From VRUE01 sp963715455 (lineage in GTDB: Bacteria; Actinomycetota; Thermoleophilia; Solirubrobacterales; 70-9), in the NCBI GenBank assembly GCA_963715455.1, contig OY970245.1, forward strand, positions 496,001-560,000: DNA of 64,000 nucleotides, written 5' to 3'. Made by a program: the position numbers and the translations under genes. Within the stretch, counting starts at the first letter, position 1. Each line of letters opens with the position of its first letter. Below are positions 42,991 through 52,681 of this stretch, piece after piece. A model generated the notes under the pieces. It did no database searches and was not told the origin of the DNA. It saw only the letters and a list, made by a program, of their open reading frames with translations.

Positions 42991-44498
42991 TGGGACGCCT
43001 GCCTGAGCGCGACACCCGAGCCGGGGCGACAAACAGCCGCTTCAAGTGGCGGCCCAGCAACGCCCTGATCGCCGTGATCTTCCTGCTGATCTTCACTATC
43101 GGCCCCTACCTGGCCTTCACCGGTCACGTCCCCTTCACCAGCTACGGCTACGAACTGAAGGCGACCTTCGCCAACGGCGTCAACATCTCGACCAATTCGC
43201 CGGTGCGCATCGCCGGCGTTGACGTCGGCCGCGTGATCAAGGTCGGTCGTGACGGTGACGCCACCGAGGTCACCTTCACGGTCGAGGACGACGGTCGGCC
43301 GATACACGACGATGCCTTTGCCGCGATCCGGCCGCGCATCTTCCTCGAGGGCAACTTCTTCGTCGACCTCTCTCCTGGCAGCCCCAGCGCGTCGGAGCTC
43401 GACAGCGGCGCCACGATCCCGGTTAGCCGCACCTCCACCTGGGTGCAGATTGACGAGGTGCTCACCGCCCTGCAGGCGCCGGTGCGCGCCGACCTGAGTC
43501 GCACCCTGGAAAGCTTCGGCGAAGCGCTCACCCATGAGCCCACCCCGGCCGAAGACGCAACCCAGCTGCCCGAGGTGCAGGGCAAGAGCGGCGCCGAGGC
43601 GCTCAACGGCGCCTTCCTCTACGGCGGCGACGCCGGTCGCTACAGCGCCCAGGTGACCAACGCCCTGATCGGCACCGAAGTTGGCGACCTGGCGCGCCTC
43701 GTCGCCGGTACGGGCCGCGCCTTCGGCGCCCTGGCCCGCAACGAGGAGGACCTCAAGAGCCTGATCGTCAATTTCAACACCTTTACCGGCGCTCTGGCCG
43801 CACAGTCGACCAACCTGCGCACGACGGTCCAGCGCCTGGCGCCGACGCTGGACGAGTTCCACGGATCGCTGGTCAGCCTCAACGAGACCCTCCCCCCGCT
43901 GCGCGCCTGGGCAATCGAGCTGACTCCATCGGTCGCCGAGCTGCCCGAGTGGATCGCCGCTGGCAAGCCCTGGCTGAAGCAGGCGGTGCCGCTGCTCTCC
44001 GGCCGAGAGCTGGGCGGCACGGCGAGGCTGCTGCGCGAAGCAACCCCCGGTCTAGCCGGCGCCACTCAGGCGGGCAAGGCAGTTGCGCTGCCGCAGCTCA
44101 ACCGCATCAGCCTCTGCACCACTCAGGTCATAATGCCCACCTTCAACCAGGTGATCAATGACCAGTTCAGCACGGGTCAGCCCAACTACCGCGAGTTCCT
44201 CTACACGCTGTCCAACTTCTCTGGTTGGGGCCAGAGCTTCGACGGCAACGGCCCCTTCCTGCGCGTGCAGCCAGGCGGCGGCGACCTATTGGTTGGCTTG
44301 GAAAATCCGGCGGGCAACCTAAGCACCGATAAACAGAGCTTTGCCCATACAGCAGCCCCCCCGCTTGGCACTCAGCCGCAGCTCACGGCTCGACCTCCGA
44401 AGAAGCCGGAAGTTCGCTGCGATTCCAACCCCGTCCCCGATCTCAACGGTGGGCAGGGCCAGGTGGGTCCAGCAAATCCTGCGGTGGTGAGCCCATGA
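42990..44498 (+). CDS. MCE-family protein 4 of 6
   Basis: 502 residues. Basic N-terminus, membrane helix about 27-45 (ALIAVIFLLIFTIGPYLAF), MCE domain about 53-135 (KATFANGVNISTNSPVRIAG, VDVGRVIKVGRDGDATEVTF, IRPRIFLEGNFFVDLSPG), and a helical portion with LVAGTGRAFGALARNEEDLK and LRTTVQRLAPTLDEFHGSL. The tail is rich in Pro, Gln and Asn. ATG overlaps the previous TGA; the stop overlaps the next start (ATGA). The strict coupling of all six genes implies equimolar synthesis. Confidence 0.88.
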   Translation: MGRLPERDTRAGATNSRFKWRPSNALIAVIFLLIFTIGPYLAFTGHVPFTSYGYELKATFANGVNISTNSPVRIAGVDVGRVIKVGRDGDATEVTFTVEDDGRPIHDDAFAAIRPRIFLEGNFFVDLSPGSPSASELDSGATIPVSRTSTWVQIDEVLTALQAPVRADLSRTLESFGEALTHEPTPAEDATQLPEVQGKSGAEALNGAFLYGGDAGRYSAQVTNALIGTEVGDLARLVAGTGRAFGALARNEEDLKSLIVNFNTFTGALAAQSTNLRTTVQRLAPTLDEFHGSLVSLNETLPPLRAWAIELTPSVAELPEWIAAGKPWLKQAVPLLSGRELGGTARLLREATPGLAGATQAGKAVALPQLNRISLCTTQVIMPTFNQVINDQFSTGQPNYREFLYTLSNFSGWGQSFDGNGPFLRVQPGGGDLLVGLENPAGNLSTDKQSFAHTAAPPLGTQPQLTARPPKKPEVRCDSNPVPDLNGGQGQVGPANPAVVSP

Positions 44499-45907
44499 CC
44501 GAGAGGGAACCAGGCGTGAGCCGTTGGCGGCACTTCCGCAACTCGCTCTCGCGGCAGTCCCGAGGACGCAGCAAGGACACGATCGCGATCGCCGTGCTCG
44601 CCGCGGTCGGCATCGTCATGACCCTCTGGATCTTCACCCAGCAGAAAGCCTCGCTGCCCTCCTGGGTGCCGCTGGTCGGCGAAGAATTCGCCAAGGTAAC
44701 GGGAGAGTTCAGCACTGCCCAGGCGGTCACTCCCGGCCAGGGCCAGGCGGTGGTCATCGCCGGCATCCAGGTTGGCAAGGTCACCTCGGTGGACCTCGAA
44801 GACGGCCATGCGGTGGTCGGCATGGATATCGAGCCCAAGTACATGGAGCTGATCCACCCCGACGCGACCCTGCTGCTGCGGCCGAAAACCAACCTCAACG
44901 ACATGACGGTCGAGGTCGATCCGGGCAAAGCCTCTGGGCATATCGAGGACGGCTACAACTTCCCGCTCTCGCGCACCGAACCGAACGTCAACCTCGACGC
45001 CTTCCTGGCAACGCTTGATGCCGACACGCGCCAGTACATCCAGCTGCTGGTTGCGGGTGGGGCCCAGGGCATCGGCGGCCGCGGCCGTCAGCTCTCGGGT
45101 GCCCTCCGCCGTTTGCAGCCCTTCTCCCACTACATCGCTGATCTCAACCGTGCCGTCGCCAAACGCCGCGAGGCGCTGGCCCGGGTGATCCACAACTTCG
45201 GCCTGCTGACCACCGAGCTGGGTCGCCACGACCGCGACATCGAACGTTTCGTCAGCTCCTCGAGCGCCGCGCTGGGCGACTTCGCCAACCAGCAACAGGC
45301 GATCCAGGAGACGCTGGTCGAGCTACCGCCAACGCTTGCCGTGGCCGAGTCGGCCTTCGCCAGCGCCGACCGTTTCGCCAAGACGGCGCGGCCCGCTCTG
45401 CTCGAATTGATCCCCCAGGCACAGGCACTCGGCCCCGCCCTGCAGGCCAACGCACGCTTCTTCGAACAGACCACAGACCCGATCGGCGAGCAGATCCGGC
45501 CTTTCACCCGCGAAATCCGGCCCACCCTCACCCACCTCAAGCAGGGCGCCGCGCCGTTCGAGCGCTCCGTGCGCGGCTTCGGCAACGCGCTGGGCGGCTT
45601 CAACAGCTTCCTCAACACACTCGCCTACAAGCCAAAAGACTCACGCCAGAGCTATCTCTTCTACCTGCCCTGGCTCAACCACAACATCAACGCGAACTTC
45701 AACCTCGATGACCCGGCTGGGCCGCTCGGTCGCAGCTTGATCATGATCTCCTGCAACGGTGCCTATCTGGGCAAGGGCGCAGCGGCAGCGAGAAGCTACA
45801 TCCTGGCTGTCCTGCGCGGTGCCAATGTCCCGCGTCAGTCCGAACTACCCCCCATCCCTCCCGATCCCACCTTCGAATCGCCCGGCTGCGGTCCGGGAAC
45901 AGAATGA
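44495..45907 (+). CDS. MCE-family protein 5 of 6
   Basis: 470 residues. Membrane helix about 29-45 (TIAIAVLAAVGIVMTLWIF), MCE domain about 60-145 (GEFSTAQAVTPGQGQAVVIA, GIQVGKVTSVDLEDGHAVVG, LLRPKTNLNDMTVEVDPG), helical region to about 380, then the conserved-looking FYLPWLNHNINANFNLDDPAGPL given in part as LPWLNHNINANFN. Position five corresponds to the mycobacterial MceE lipoprotein, but there is no lipobox cysteine near the N-terminus. Starts and stops overlap neighbours by ATGA. Confidence 0.88.
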   Translation: MTEREPGVSRWRHFRNSLSRQSRGRSKDTIAIAVLAAVGIVMTLWIFTQQKASLPSWVPLVGEEFAKVTGEFSTAQAVTPGQGQAVVIAGIQVGKVTSVDLEDGHAVVGMDIEPKYMELIHPDATLLLRPKTNLNDMTVEVDPGKASGHIEDGYNFPLSRTEPNVNLDAFLATLDADTRQYIQLLVAGGAQGIGGRGRQLSGALRRLQPFSHYIADLNRAVAKRREALARVIHNFGLLTTELGRHDRDIERFVSSSSAALGDFANQQQAIQETLVELPPTLAVAESAFASADRFAKTARPALLELIPQAQALGPALQANARFFEQTTDPIGEQIRPFTREIRPTLTHLKQGAAPFERSVRGFGNALGGFNSFLNTLAYKPKDSRQSYLFYLPWLNHNINANFNLDDPAGPLGRSLIMISCNGAYLGKGAAAARSYILAVLRGANVPRQSELPPIPPDPTFESPGCGPGTE

Positions 45908-47526
45908 GCAAGCGCGCCCCCAGCACAGCCCAGCTGCTCGTCATCGCTGGCTTCGCGCTGTCTTGCTTCGGCATCTTGCTCTTCCTCTGGATCACTTTCG
46001 GCGGTCCGACCCCGTTCAAGGCGCGGCCTTACGAGATCAAGATTCCCTTCAAGGAGGCGACCCAGCTCGCCCAACAGTCCGACGTGCGCATCTCCGGCGT
46101 CTCGGTCGGCAAGGTGCAGGACATCGTCCTCGGTCCCGACGGCGAACAGGCGATGGCCATGGTCCATATCGAAGACAAGTACGGACCGATCCCCAAGAGC
46201 ACCCGCGCCGTGCTGCGCACCAAGACGCTGCTCGGCGAGACCTACATCGAGCTCACCCCCGGCGATCGCAACGGGCCGGTGCTCGAGGACGGCGGCACCC
46301 TGTCACGCGGCCAGATCGCCGAGTCGGTTCAGCTCGATGAGATCTTCCGCACCTTCGACGCGCGCACCCGCGCCGCCTTCCAGACCTGGCAGCAGGAAGC
46401 CGCCCTGTCGATCGAGGGCCAAGGGGCGAGCCTCTCCTACGCCTTCGGTGAGCTCGAACCAACCTTTACCCAGTTCGATCGCCTCTTCCGGGTGCTCGAC
46501 AGCCAGCGCCTCGCGGTCCGTCAGATCTTCCGCAATGGCTCCACCTCGCTGCAGGCCCTGCGTGGCCGCCAGGGGGAGCTGCAGAGCCTGATCCGCAACT
46601 CCAACGCGGTCTTCAGCACCACCGCGGCGCGTGACCGTCAGATCGAAGAACTCTTCCGCGCTTTCCCCACCTTCCAGGAAGAGTCGCGCCTCACCCTCGA
46701 CCGCCTCGAGGAGTTCTCGGTCGAGTCGACCCCGGTGATGCGGCAGCTCGTCCCCGTCGCCGAACAGCTCTCGCCGACCTTGGTTGCCTTCTCCCGGCTT
46801 GCGCCCGAAGCGAAGGGCTTCTTCGAAGGTCTCGAGCCGGTGATCGACCGCGCCCCGACCGGCTTCCCGGCGCTGCGCCGCCTATTCCGCGACGAGTTCC
46901 CACCGCTGCTGCGCGCTGTCGATCCCTTCCTGCGCAATCTCAACCCGTTCCTCACCGGCCTCAATCTCTACAAGCACGAGCTCGCCGCCACGATGGCCAA
47001 CGTTGCGGCAATGGCCAACGCCGAGCTGCCCACCAATGCCAAGGGCGTCCAAGTCCACTATCTGCGCGCGATGGGCCCCTTCAGCCCCGAGTCGTTGGCC
47101 ACCTATCCGAGTCGCACGACGACCAACCGCACCAATGCTTACCCGCAACCGTTCTCGGGTAAGAGCCTGGCATCCGGCTTGCCCAGCTTCGATACACGCG
47201 GCTGCACCTCAGGGGTTACCGCGACACTTGACCCGGAAACTCCCAAAAACCCAGCCTTCGCCGCACGGACGGAACGTCAGCCGCGGACAGAACGGATCCC
47301 ACCGAGCCAGGCGCAGAAAATCAGCGAAGAAAACGCGAAACTGCCCGAAACCAACAAACGCTTGTCTCAAGAATTCTTCGACATTCTGAAGAAGTACGCC
47401 TTCGCCGAACAGCTCGACTCAGCAGCAGCTCCCGCCCCCGGCTGCTACCAGCAGGCCCCCTTCAACCCGGTCGGCCGCAGCGGTTCGGCGACGACCTACC
47501 AGCACTTCTTCGAACAGAGCCGCTAG
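45904..47526 (+). CDS. MCE-family protein 6 of 6
   Basis: 540 residues. Membrane helix about 9-30 (LLVIAGFALSCFGILLFLWITF), MCE domain about 38-125 (EIKIPFKEATQLAQQSDVRI, VSVGKVQDIVLGPDGEQAMA, LRTKTLLGETYIELTPG), helical region (LFRVLDSQRLAVRQIFRNGS, EELFRAFPTFQEESRLTLDR), and a long tail in which Glu is coded by GAA (PETNKRLSQEFFDILKKYAF). The last of the operon; 114 bases separate it from dnaB. Closest in position to MceF. Confidence 0.88.
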   Translation: MSKRAPSTAQLLVIAGFALSCFGILLFLWITFGGPTPFKARPYEIKIPFKEATQLAQQSDVRISGVSVGKVQDIVLGPDGEQAMAMVHIEDKYGPIPKSTRAVLRTKTLLGETYIELTPGDRNGPVLEDGGTLSRGQIAESVQLDEIFRTFDARTRAAFQTWQQEAALSIEGQGASLSYAFGELEPTFTQFDRLFRVLDSQRLAVRQIFRNGSTSLQALRGRQGELQSLIRNSNAVFSTTAARDRQIEELFRAFPTFQEESRLTLDRLEEFSVESTPVMRQLVPVAEQLSPTLVAFSRLAPEAKGFFEGLEPVIDRAPTGFPALRRLFRDEFPPLLRAVDPFLRNLNPFLTGLNLYKHELAATMANVAAMANAELPTNAKGVQVHYLRAMGPFSPESLATYPSRTTTNRTNAYPQPFSGKSLASGLPSFDTRGCTSGVTATLDPETPKNPAFAARTERQPRTERIPPSQAQKISEENAKLPETNKRLSQEFFDILKKYAFAEQLDSAAAPAPGCYQQAPFNPVGRSGSATTYQHFFEQSR

Positions 47527-47640
47527 GCCCACTTCTTTCGGCCGCTCTTTGCAGGGAGGCCCGCCATGCAACGCTCGGCCTCTGGTTTGATCGGAGTCCC
47601 TGACACGGCTGACGCCGGTCCGGGCCCTTAACTAGACCGG

Positions 47641-50349
47641 ATGGCATCTGCTCCCACAGCCCACGTCCCACCGCAGAACATCGAGGCGGAGGAATCGGTC
47701 CTTGGGGCGATGCTGGTCGCCGAGCCGACGCTGACGCGGGTGATCGACGAGGTGAAGCTCAACGCGGGCGACTTCTACCTGGAGAAGCACGCGGCGATCT
47801 TCACCTGTATCCACGACCTCTACGCGGCCTCCAAGCCGGTCGACGAGCTCAGCGTCAGCGAGGCGCTCACCCAGCGCAACCAGATCGAGGCGGCGGGCGG
47901 CAAGCACTACGTCTCCGAGCTGGCCGCCAAGGTGCCGGCCGCCGGCAACGCCAAGCACTACGCCGAGATCGTCCAGCAGAACTCGCTGCTGCGCCGCCTG
48001 CTCGGCGCCGGCCAGCAGATCCAGGGCTGGGTGCATGAGCGCGACGGCGAACCGCGCGAGCTCTCCGAGCGGGCCGAGAAGCTGCTCTTCGACGTCGCCC
48101 ACAAAGAGCAGGCGAGCGACTTCAGGCTGCTCTCCGAGATCCTTCACGACGAGGTCGACCGCCTCGAGAAGCTCTCCACCGGAGAGCTCGAGCTGACCGG
48201 CACCCCCTCCGGCTTCCGCGACATCGACGCGATCACGGGAGGGTTCCAGCCGGGCAACCTGATCATCGTTGCTGCGCGACCCGCTATGGGCAAGTCGGGT
48301 CTGGTCGCCAATATCGCCGAAAACGTAGCTGTGAAGCGAAATCTTCCGGTTGCCTTCTTTTCACTGGAGATGTCGGAGGTAGAGCTCGCGCAGCGCTTCA
48401 TCGCCTGCAGGGCGCGGATCTCTGGCGACAAGCTCCGCAAGGGACAGGTCTCCCAGAAGGACTGGCCCAAGGTGGTGCGCGCCTGCAACGAACTCGAGGA
48501 GGCGCCACTTTGGTTCGACGACTCCTCCGACCTCGGAATCCTCGACCTGCGAGCAAAGGCGCGGCGCCTGCACGCCCAGGAACAGGACCGGGGTGGCCTT
48601 GGGCTGATCATCGTTGACTACCTGCAGTTGATGCGCTCAGACGATCACCGTGCCAACCGGGTCGAGCAGGTCGGCCAGATGAGCCGCGGCCTGAAGATCC
48701 TCGCCCGCGAGCTCGACGTGCCGGTGTTGGCGATCTCCCAGTTGTCTCGTGCCCCTGAGCAACGTCATCCGCCCAAGCCGATGCTCTCCGATCTGAGGGA
48801 GTCGGGTTGCTTGACCGGAGAGTCGCTCGTCTATCTGCCGGACGAGGGAGTCAGGCGGCCGATCAAGGATCTGGTCGGCCGGCGTGACTTCGAGGTTCTG
48901 GCGATGGATCGTGAGAGTTGGCGCCTGCGTCCGGCGCTGGCCACAAATGCCTTCTCGACCGGGCACAGGCAGGTCTTCAGGCTGACGACAAAGCTTGGTC
49001 GGAGTATCCGCGCGACCGGCAATCACAAGTTCCTTACGATCGCCGGCTGGAAACGCCTCGACGAGCTCGGTTCGGGCGATCCAATTGCCATTCCCGGCCA
49101 GCTGCCCGGACCGGAGTTCGCCAGTATGAGAGAAGACGAGCTGGCGTTGCTAGGCCACCTCATAGGCGATGGATGTACTCTGCCCAGACACGCGATCCAG
49201 TACACGAGCATTGAGCGCAAGCTGGCGGAGCTGGTCGCCGATCTTTCCCGTCGGGTGTTTGGAGATGCGGTCCACCCTCGCGTGCGCCGGGAGCGCAGCT
49301 GGTTCCAGACTTATCTATCTGCCAGCGCGCACCTGACCCACCGAAAGCGCAACCCGGTTGCAGCGTGGCTCGACAAATTGGGTGTCTTTGGCTTGCGGTC
49401 TCATGAGAAGCGAGTTCCCGAGGCAGTCTTCGGTCAGCCGTCTTGGGCCATCGCGACGTTCTTGCGGCACCTTTGGGCCACTGATGGATGCGTCTGGCTT
49501 GGTGGGCCGAGACAGACGACAAATGTCTACTACGCAACTAGCAGCCCGACGCTCGCCAAAGACGTGCAGACGCTTCTATTGCGTCTCGGCATAAACGGCC
49601 GGATCGCCAGGTACGACTATCCGGAGAAGGGGCGGCCGCAGTTCAAGGTCTGCGTCACCGGCGGCACGGAGCTGGTTCGGTTCATGGAGGTCGTCGGCGC
49701 GCTCGGCGCCGACAAGCAGCGCAGCGCCAGCGCCGTCCTCGAGTACTTCTACGGCCGGGCTCGCAATCCGAATCGCGATGTGATTCCCAAAGAGGCCTGG
49801 AGAGACCTCGTCGTCCCGACGATGGAGAATCGCGGCATGACCAGTCGCCAGATGCAGGCCGCGATCGGTACCAAGTACTGCGGCACGACGCTGTACAAGA
49901 CCGGGATCGGCAAGGAGCGGGCGATGCGGGTCGCTTCGGCAGTGCGCTCCGAGGAGCTGGTCGATCTCGCTCTTGGCGATGCCTACTGGGATCCGATCGT
50001 CTCGATCGAGCCCGACGGCGAAGAGGAGGTCTTCGATCTCACCGTGGCCGGTCTACACAACTTCGTCGCCGAGAACATCGTCGTACACAACTCGATCGAG
50101 CAGGACGCTGATCTCGTCGCTTTCATCTTCCGCGAGGATTACTACCGTGATCCCGACGACGAGCCGGACGGCCTTGCCGACCTGATCATCGCCAAGCATA
50201 GGAACGGGCCGATCGGCTCGCCCAAGCTCGTCTTCCTCGACCGCTTCCCTAAGTTCGCCGACTTCGCCGGCCAGGAGCGGCCGATCGAGCAGCCCGCCGG
50301 CGAGGGCCCGCCGCTGGAAGACGCCGCCGTCGAGGGGCCTGAGTTCTGA
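47641..50349 (+). CDS. dnaB: Replicative DNA helicase DnaB, intein-interrupted precursor
   Basis: 902-residue precursor; after removal of the intein (residues 390-817) the mature helicase would be 474 residues. The N-terminal primase-binding domain begins PPQNIEAEESVLGAMLVAEP; the RecA-like domain has Walker A AARPAMGKSGLV near 215-226 and FFSLEMSEVELAQR, Walker B GLGLIIVDYLQLM, and RELDVPVLAISQLSR. The join is DLRESG-SIEQDAD, and downstream DLIIAKHRNGPIGSPKLVFLDR completes the motor. DnaB unwinds DNA at the fork. It overlaps a helicase-loader gene by one base (TGATG). rplI, usually its neighbour, is 7 kb away on the other strand. Confidence 0.96.
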   Translation: MASAPTAHVPPQNIEAEESVLGAMLVAEPTLTRVIDEVKLNAGDFYLEKHAAIFTCIHDLYAASKPVDELSVSEALTQRNQIEAAGGKHYVSELAAKVPAAGNAKHYAEIVQQNSLLRRLLGAGQQIQGWVHERDGEPRELSERAEKLLFDVAHKEQASDFRLLSEILHDEVDRLEKLSTGELELTGTPSGFRDIDAITGGFQPGNLIIVAARPAMGKSGLVANIAENVAVKRNLPVAFFSLEMSEVELAQRFIACRARISGDKLRKGQVSQKDWPKVVRACNELEEAPLWFDDSSDLGILDLRAKARRLHAQEQDRGGLGLIIVDYLQLMRSDDHRANRVEQVGQMSRGLKILARELDVPVLAISQLSRAPEQRHPPKPMLSDLRESGCLTGESLVYLPDEGVRRPIKDLVGRRDFEVLAMDRESWRLRPALATNAFSTGHRQVFRLTTKLGRSIRATGNHKFLTIAGWKRLDELGSGDPIAIPGQLPGPEFASMREDELALLGHLIGDGCTLPRHAIQYTSIERKLAELVADLSRRVFGDAVHPRVRRERSWFQTYLSASAHLTHRKRNPVAAWLDKLGVFGLRSHEKRVPEAVFGQPSWAIATFLRHLWATDGCVWLGGPRQTTNVYYATSSPTLAKDVQTLLLRLGINGRIARYDYPEKGRPQFKVCVTGGTELVRFMEVVGALGADKQRSASAVLEYFYGRARNPNRDVIPKEAWRDLVVPTMENRGMTSRQMQAAIGTKYCGTTLYKTGIGKERAMRVASAVRSEELVDLALGDAYWDPIVSIEPDGEEEVFDLTVAGLHNFVAENIVVHNSIEQDADLVAFIFREDYYRDPDDEPDGLADLIIAKHRNGPIGSPKLVFLDRFPKFADFAGQERPIEQPAGEGPPLEDAAVEGPEF
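48808..50091 (+). mobile_element. DnaB intein with LAGLIDADG homing endonuclease
   Basis: 428 codons in frame within dnaB. It begins with Cys (CLTGESLVYLPDEGVRRPI) and ends with VFDLTVAGLHNFVAENIVVHN, shown by its final HN before Ser+1. The N-terminal splicing block B is IRATGNHKFLTIAGW with the TxxH pattern. LAGLIDADG motifs are seen as LLGHLIGDGCT near intein residue 112 and FLRHLWATDGCVW near 220, so the endonuclease may be active. The insertion point (RESG/SIEQDAD) is the DnaB-b site used by the Rhodothermus marinus DnaB intein. Splicing class 1 residues (Cys1, His-Asn, Ser+1) are all present. Confidence 0.95.
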
Positions 50350-51155
50350 TGCCGGGCGCTCGCTCCGAACCCTTTCGCGAACAGGCGTGTCCGCTCGGCG
50401 TCTGCGACGGCTCTGGCTGGATTCTCGGCCCGGAGGACGTGGCCCGCGAATGCGAGTGTCGCGCGCAGCGCCTCAAGCGCGGCCGCACAAAAGGGGTCGC
50501 CTCGGTAATCCCACCCCGCTACCGCGGCGTCTCCTTCGAGCGCCCACCGGTTACGGACCTTCCGCCATTCGAGGTCAATCGGGTCAAGGAGTTCGTCGAC
50601 AACCTCGACGAGAACCTGGCGAACGGGAAAGGCATTTGGTTCCTCGGCGATGTCGGCACCGGCAAGACCACGCTTGCCATGCTGATCTCCAAGACGGCGC
50701 TGGAGCGTGGGCACTCGGTGGCGATCTACTCGATGCCGAAGCTCCTGGCGCGCATTCGCCGCACATATGAGGGCGAGCCAGGCGCGGACACCTACTCCCA
50801 GTTCTTCGATCGGTTGACCTCGGTGGATCTCCTGCACATCGACGATCTCGGTGCCGAGCGCCAGACGGAGTGGGTGATCGAGCAGCTCTACTCGATCGTC
50901 AATGAGCGCTACGAGGCTCAGAAGTCAATCCTCTTCACGACCAACGCCGAACAGCTCGAGCCGGACAGCAAGACCGCAACGAAGACCAATGGCAAGCCGG
51001 AACTGGAGGTGGAGAGGCAAATCGGTAAGCGCACCTTCTCGCGGCTGGTTGAGATGTGCGGTGACCCCATCTCGCTCTTCGGTCCAGACAACCGGGCTCA
51101 CACCCACGTCGCCGAGCGTCCCAGCACCACCTCTTTGCCGCGCATCCGACATTGA
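50349..51155 (+). CDS. DnaC/DnaI-like helicase loader ATPase
   Basis: 268-residue AAA+ ATPase of the DnaC/DnaI/IstB group. An N-terminal Cys cluster (C14, C19, C35, C37: CPLGVCDGSG, ARECECRAQ) resembles the DnaI zinc domain. Walker A is LGDVGTGKTTLA (99-110), Walker B is LLHIDDLGAE, and sensor-type NAEQLE and KRTFSRLVEMCG follow. It starts within the dnaB stop (TGATG), so coupling to DnaB strongly suggests helicase loading. A DciA-like loader gene is also present at 4728. The stop is inside a 16-bp hairpin. Confidence 0.85.
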   Translation: MPGARSEPFREQACPLGVCDGSGWILGPEDVARECECRAQRLKRGRTKGVASVIPPRYRGVSFERPPVTDLPPFEVNRVKEFVDNLDENLANGKGIWFLGDVGTGKTTLAMLISKTALERGHSVAIYSMPKLLARIRRTYEGEPGADTYSQFFDRLTSVDLLHIDDLGAERQTEWVIEQLYSIVNERYEAQKSILFTTNAEQLEPDSKTATKTNGKPELEVERQIGKRTFSRLVEMCGDPISLFGPDNRAHTHVAERPSTTSLPRIRH

Positions 51156-51207
51156 CCACGCTAGAGGGGGGTCAATGTCGGATGCCCTGGCGATGGTCCG
51201 CCAGGGC
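51142..51207 (+). terminator. Tandem hairpins after the loader gene
   Basis: A perfect 16-bp stem (51142-51157 with 51170-51185, loop 12) includes the loader stop codon and is followed at once by a perfect 9-bp stem (GCCCTGGCG at 51184, CGCCAGGGC at 51199). There is no T-run. It sits between the dnaB-loader operon and purA and probably ends transcription or protects the 3' end. Confidence 0.6.
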
Positions 51208-51251
51208 CCCGCTGCGCGCAAGGCCTGCCAGCTCTCCATAATTCCTTCGCG

Positions 51252-52616
<1,365 letters not shown>

Positions 52617-52641
52617 TAACAGGCATTTCGTCTGTCTGCTA

Positions 52642-52663
52642 AATTTAGCTCCTTAGCTAAATT
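52642..52663. promoter_or_regulatory. AT-rich palindrome upstream of ATPase gene
   Basis: A 9-bp perfect stem (AATTTAGCT, loop CCTT, AGCTAAATT) in the most AT-rich stretch of the window. No T-run follows. It overlaps TAAATT, a candidate -10 box, and lies 19 bases before the ATG at 52682, which has GGAAGGA as a ribosome site. It may be an operator or the purA terminator. Confidence 0.45.
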
Positions 52664-52681
52664 AAGTGGAAGGAATAAACA

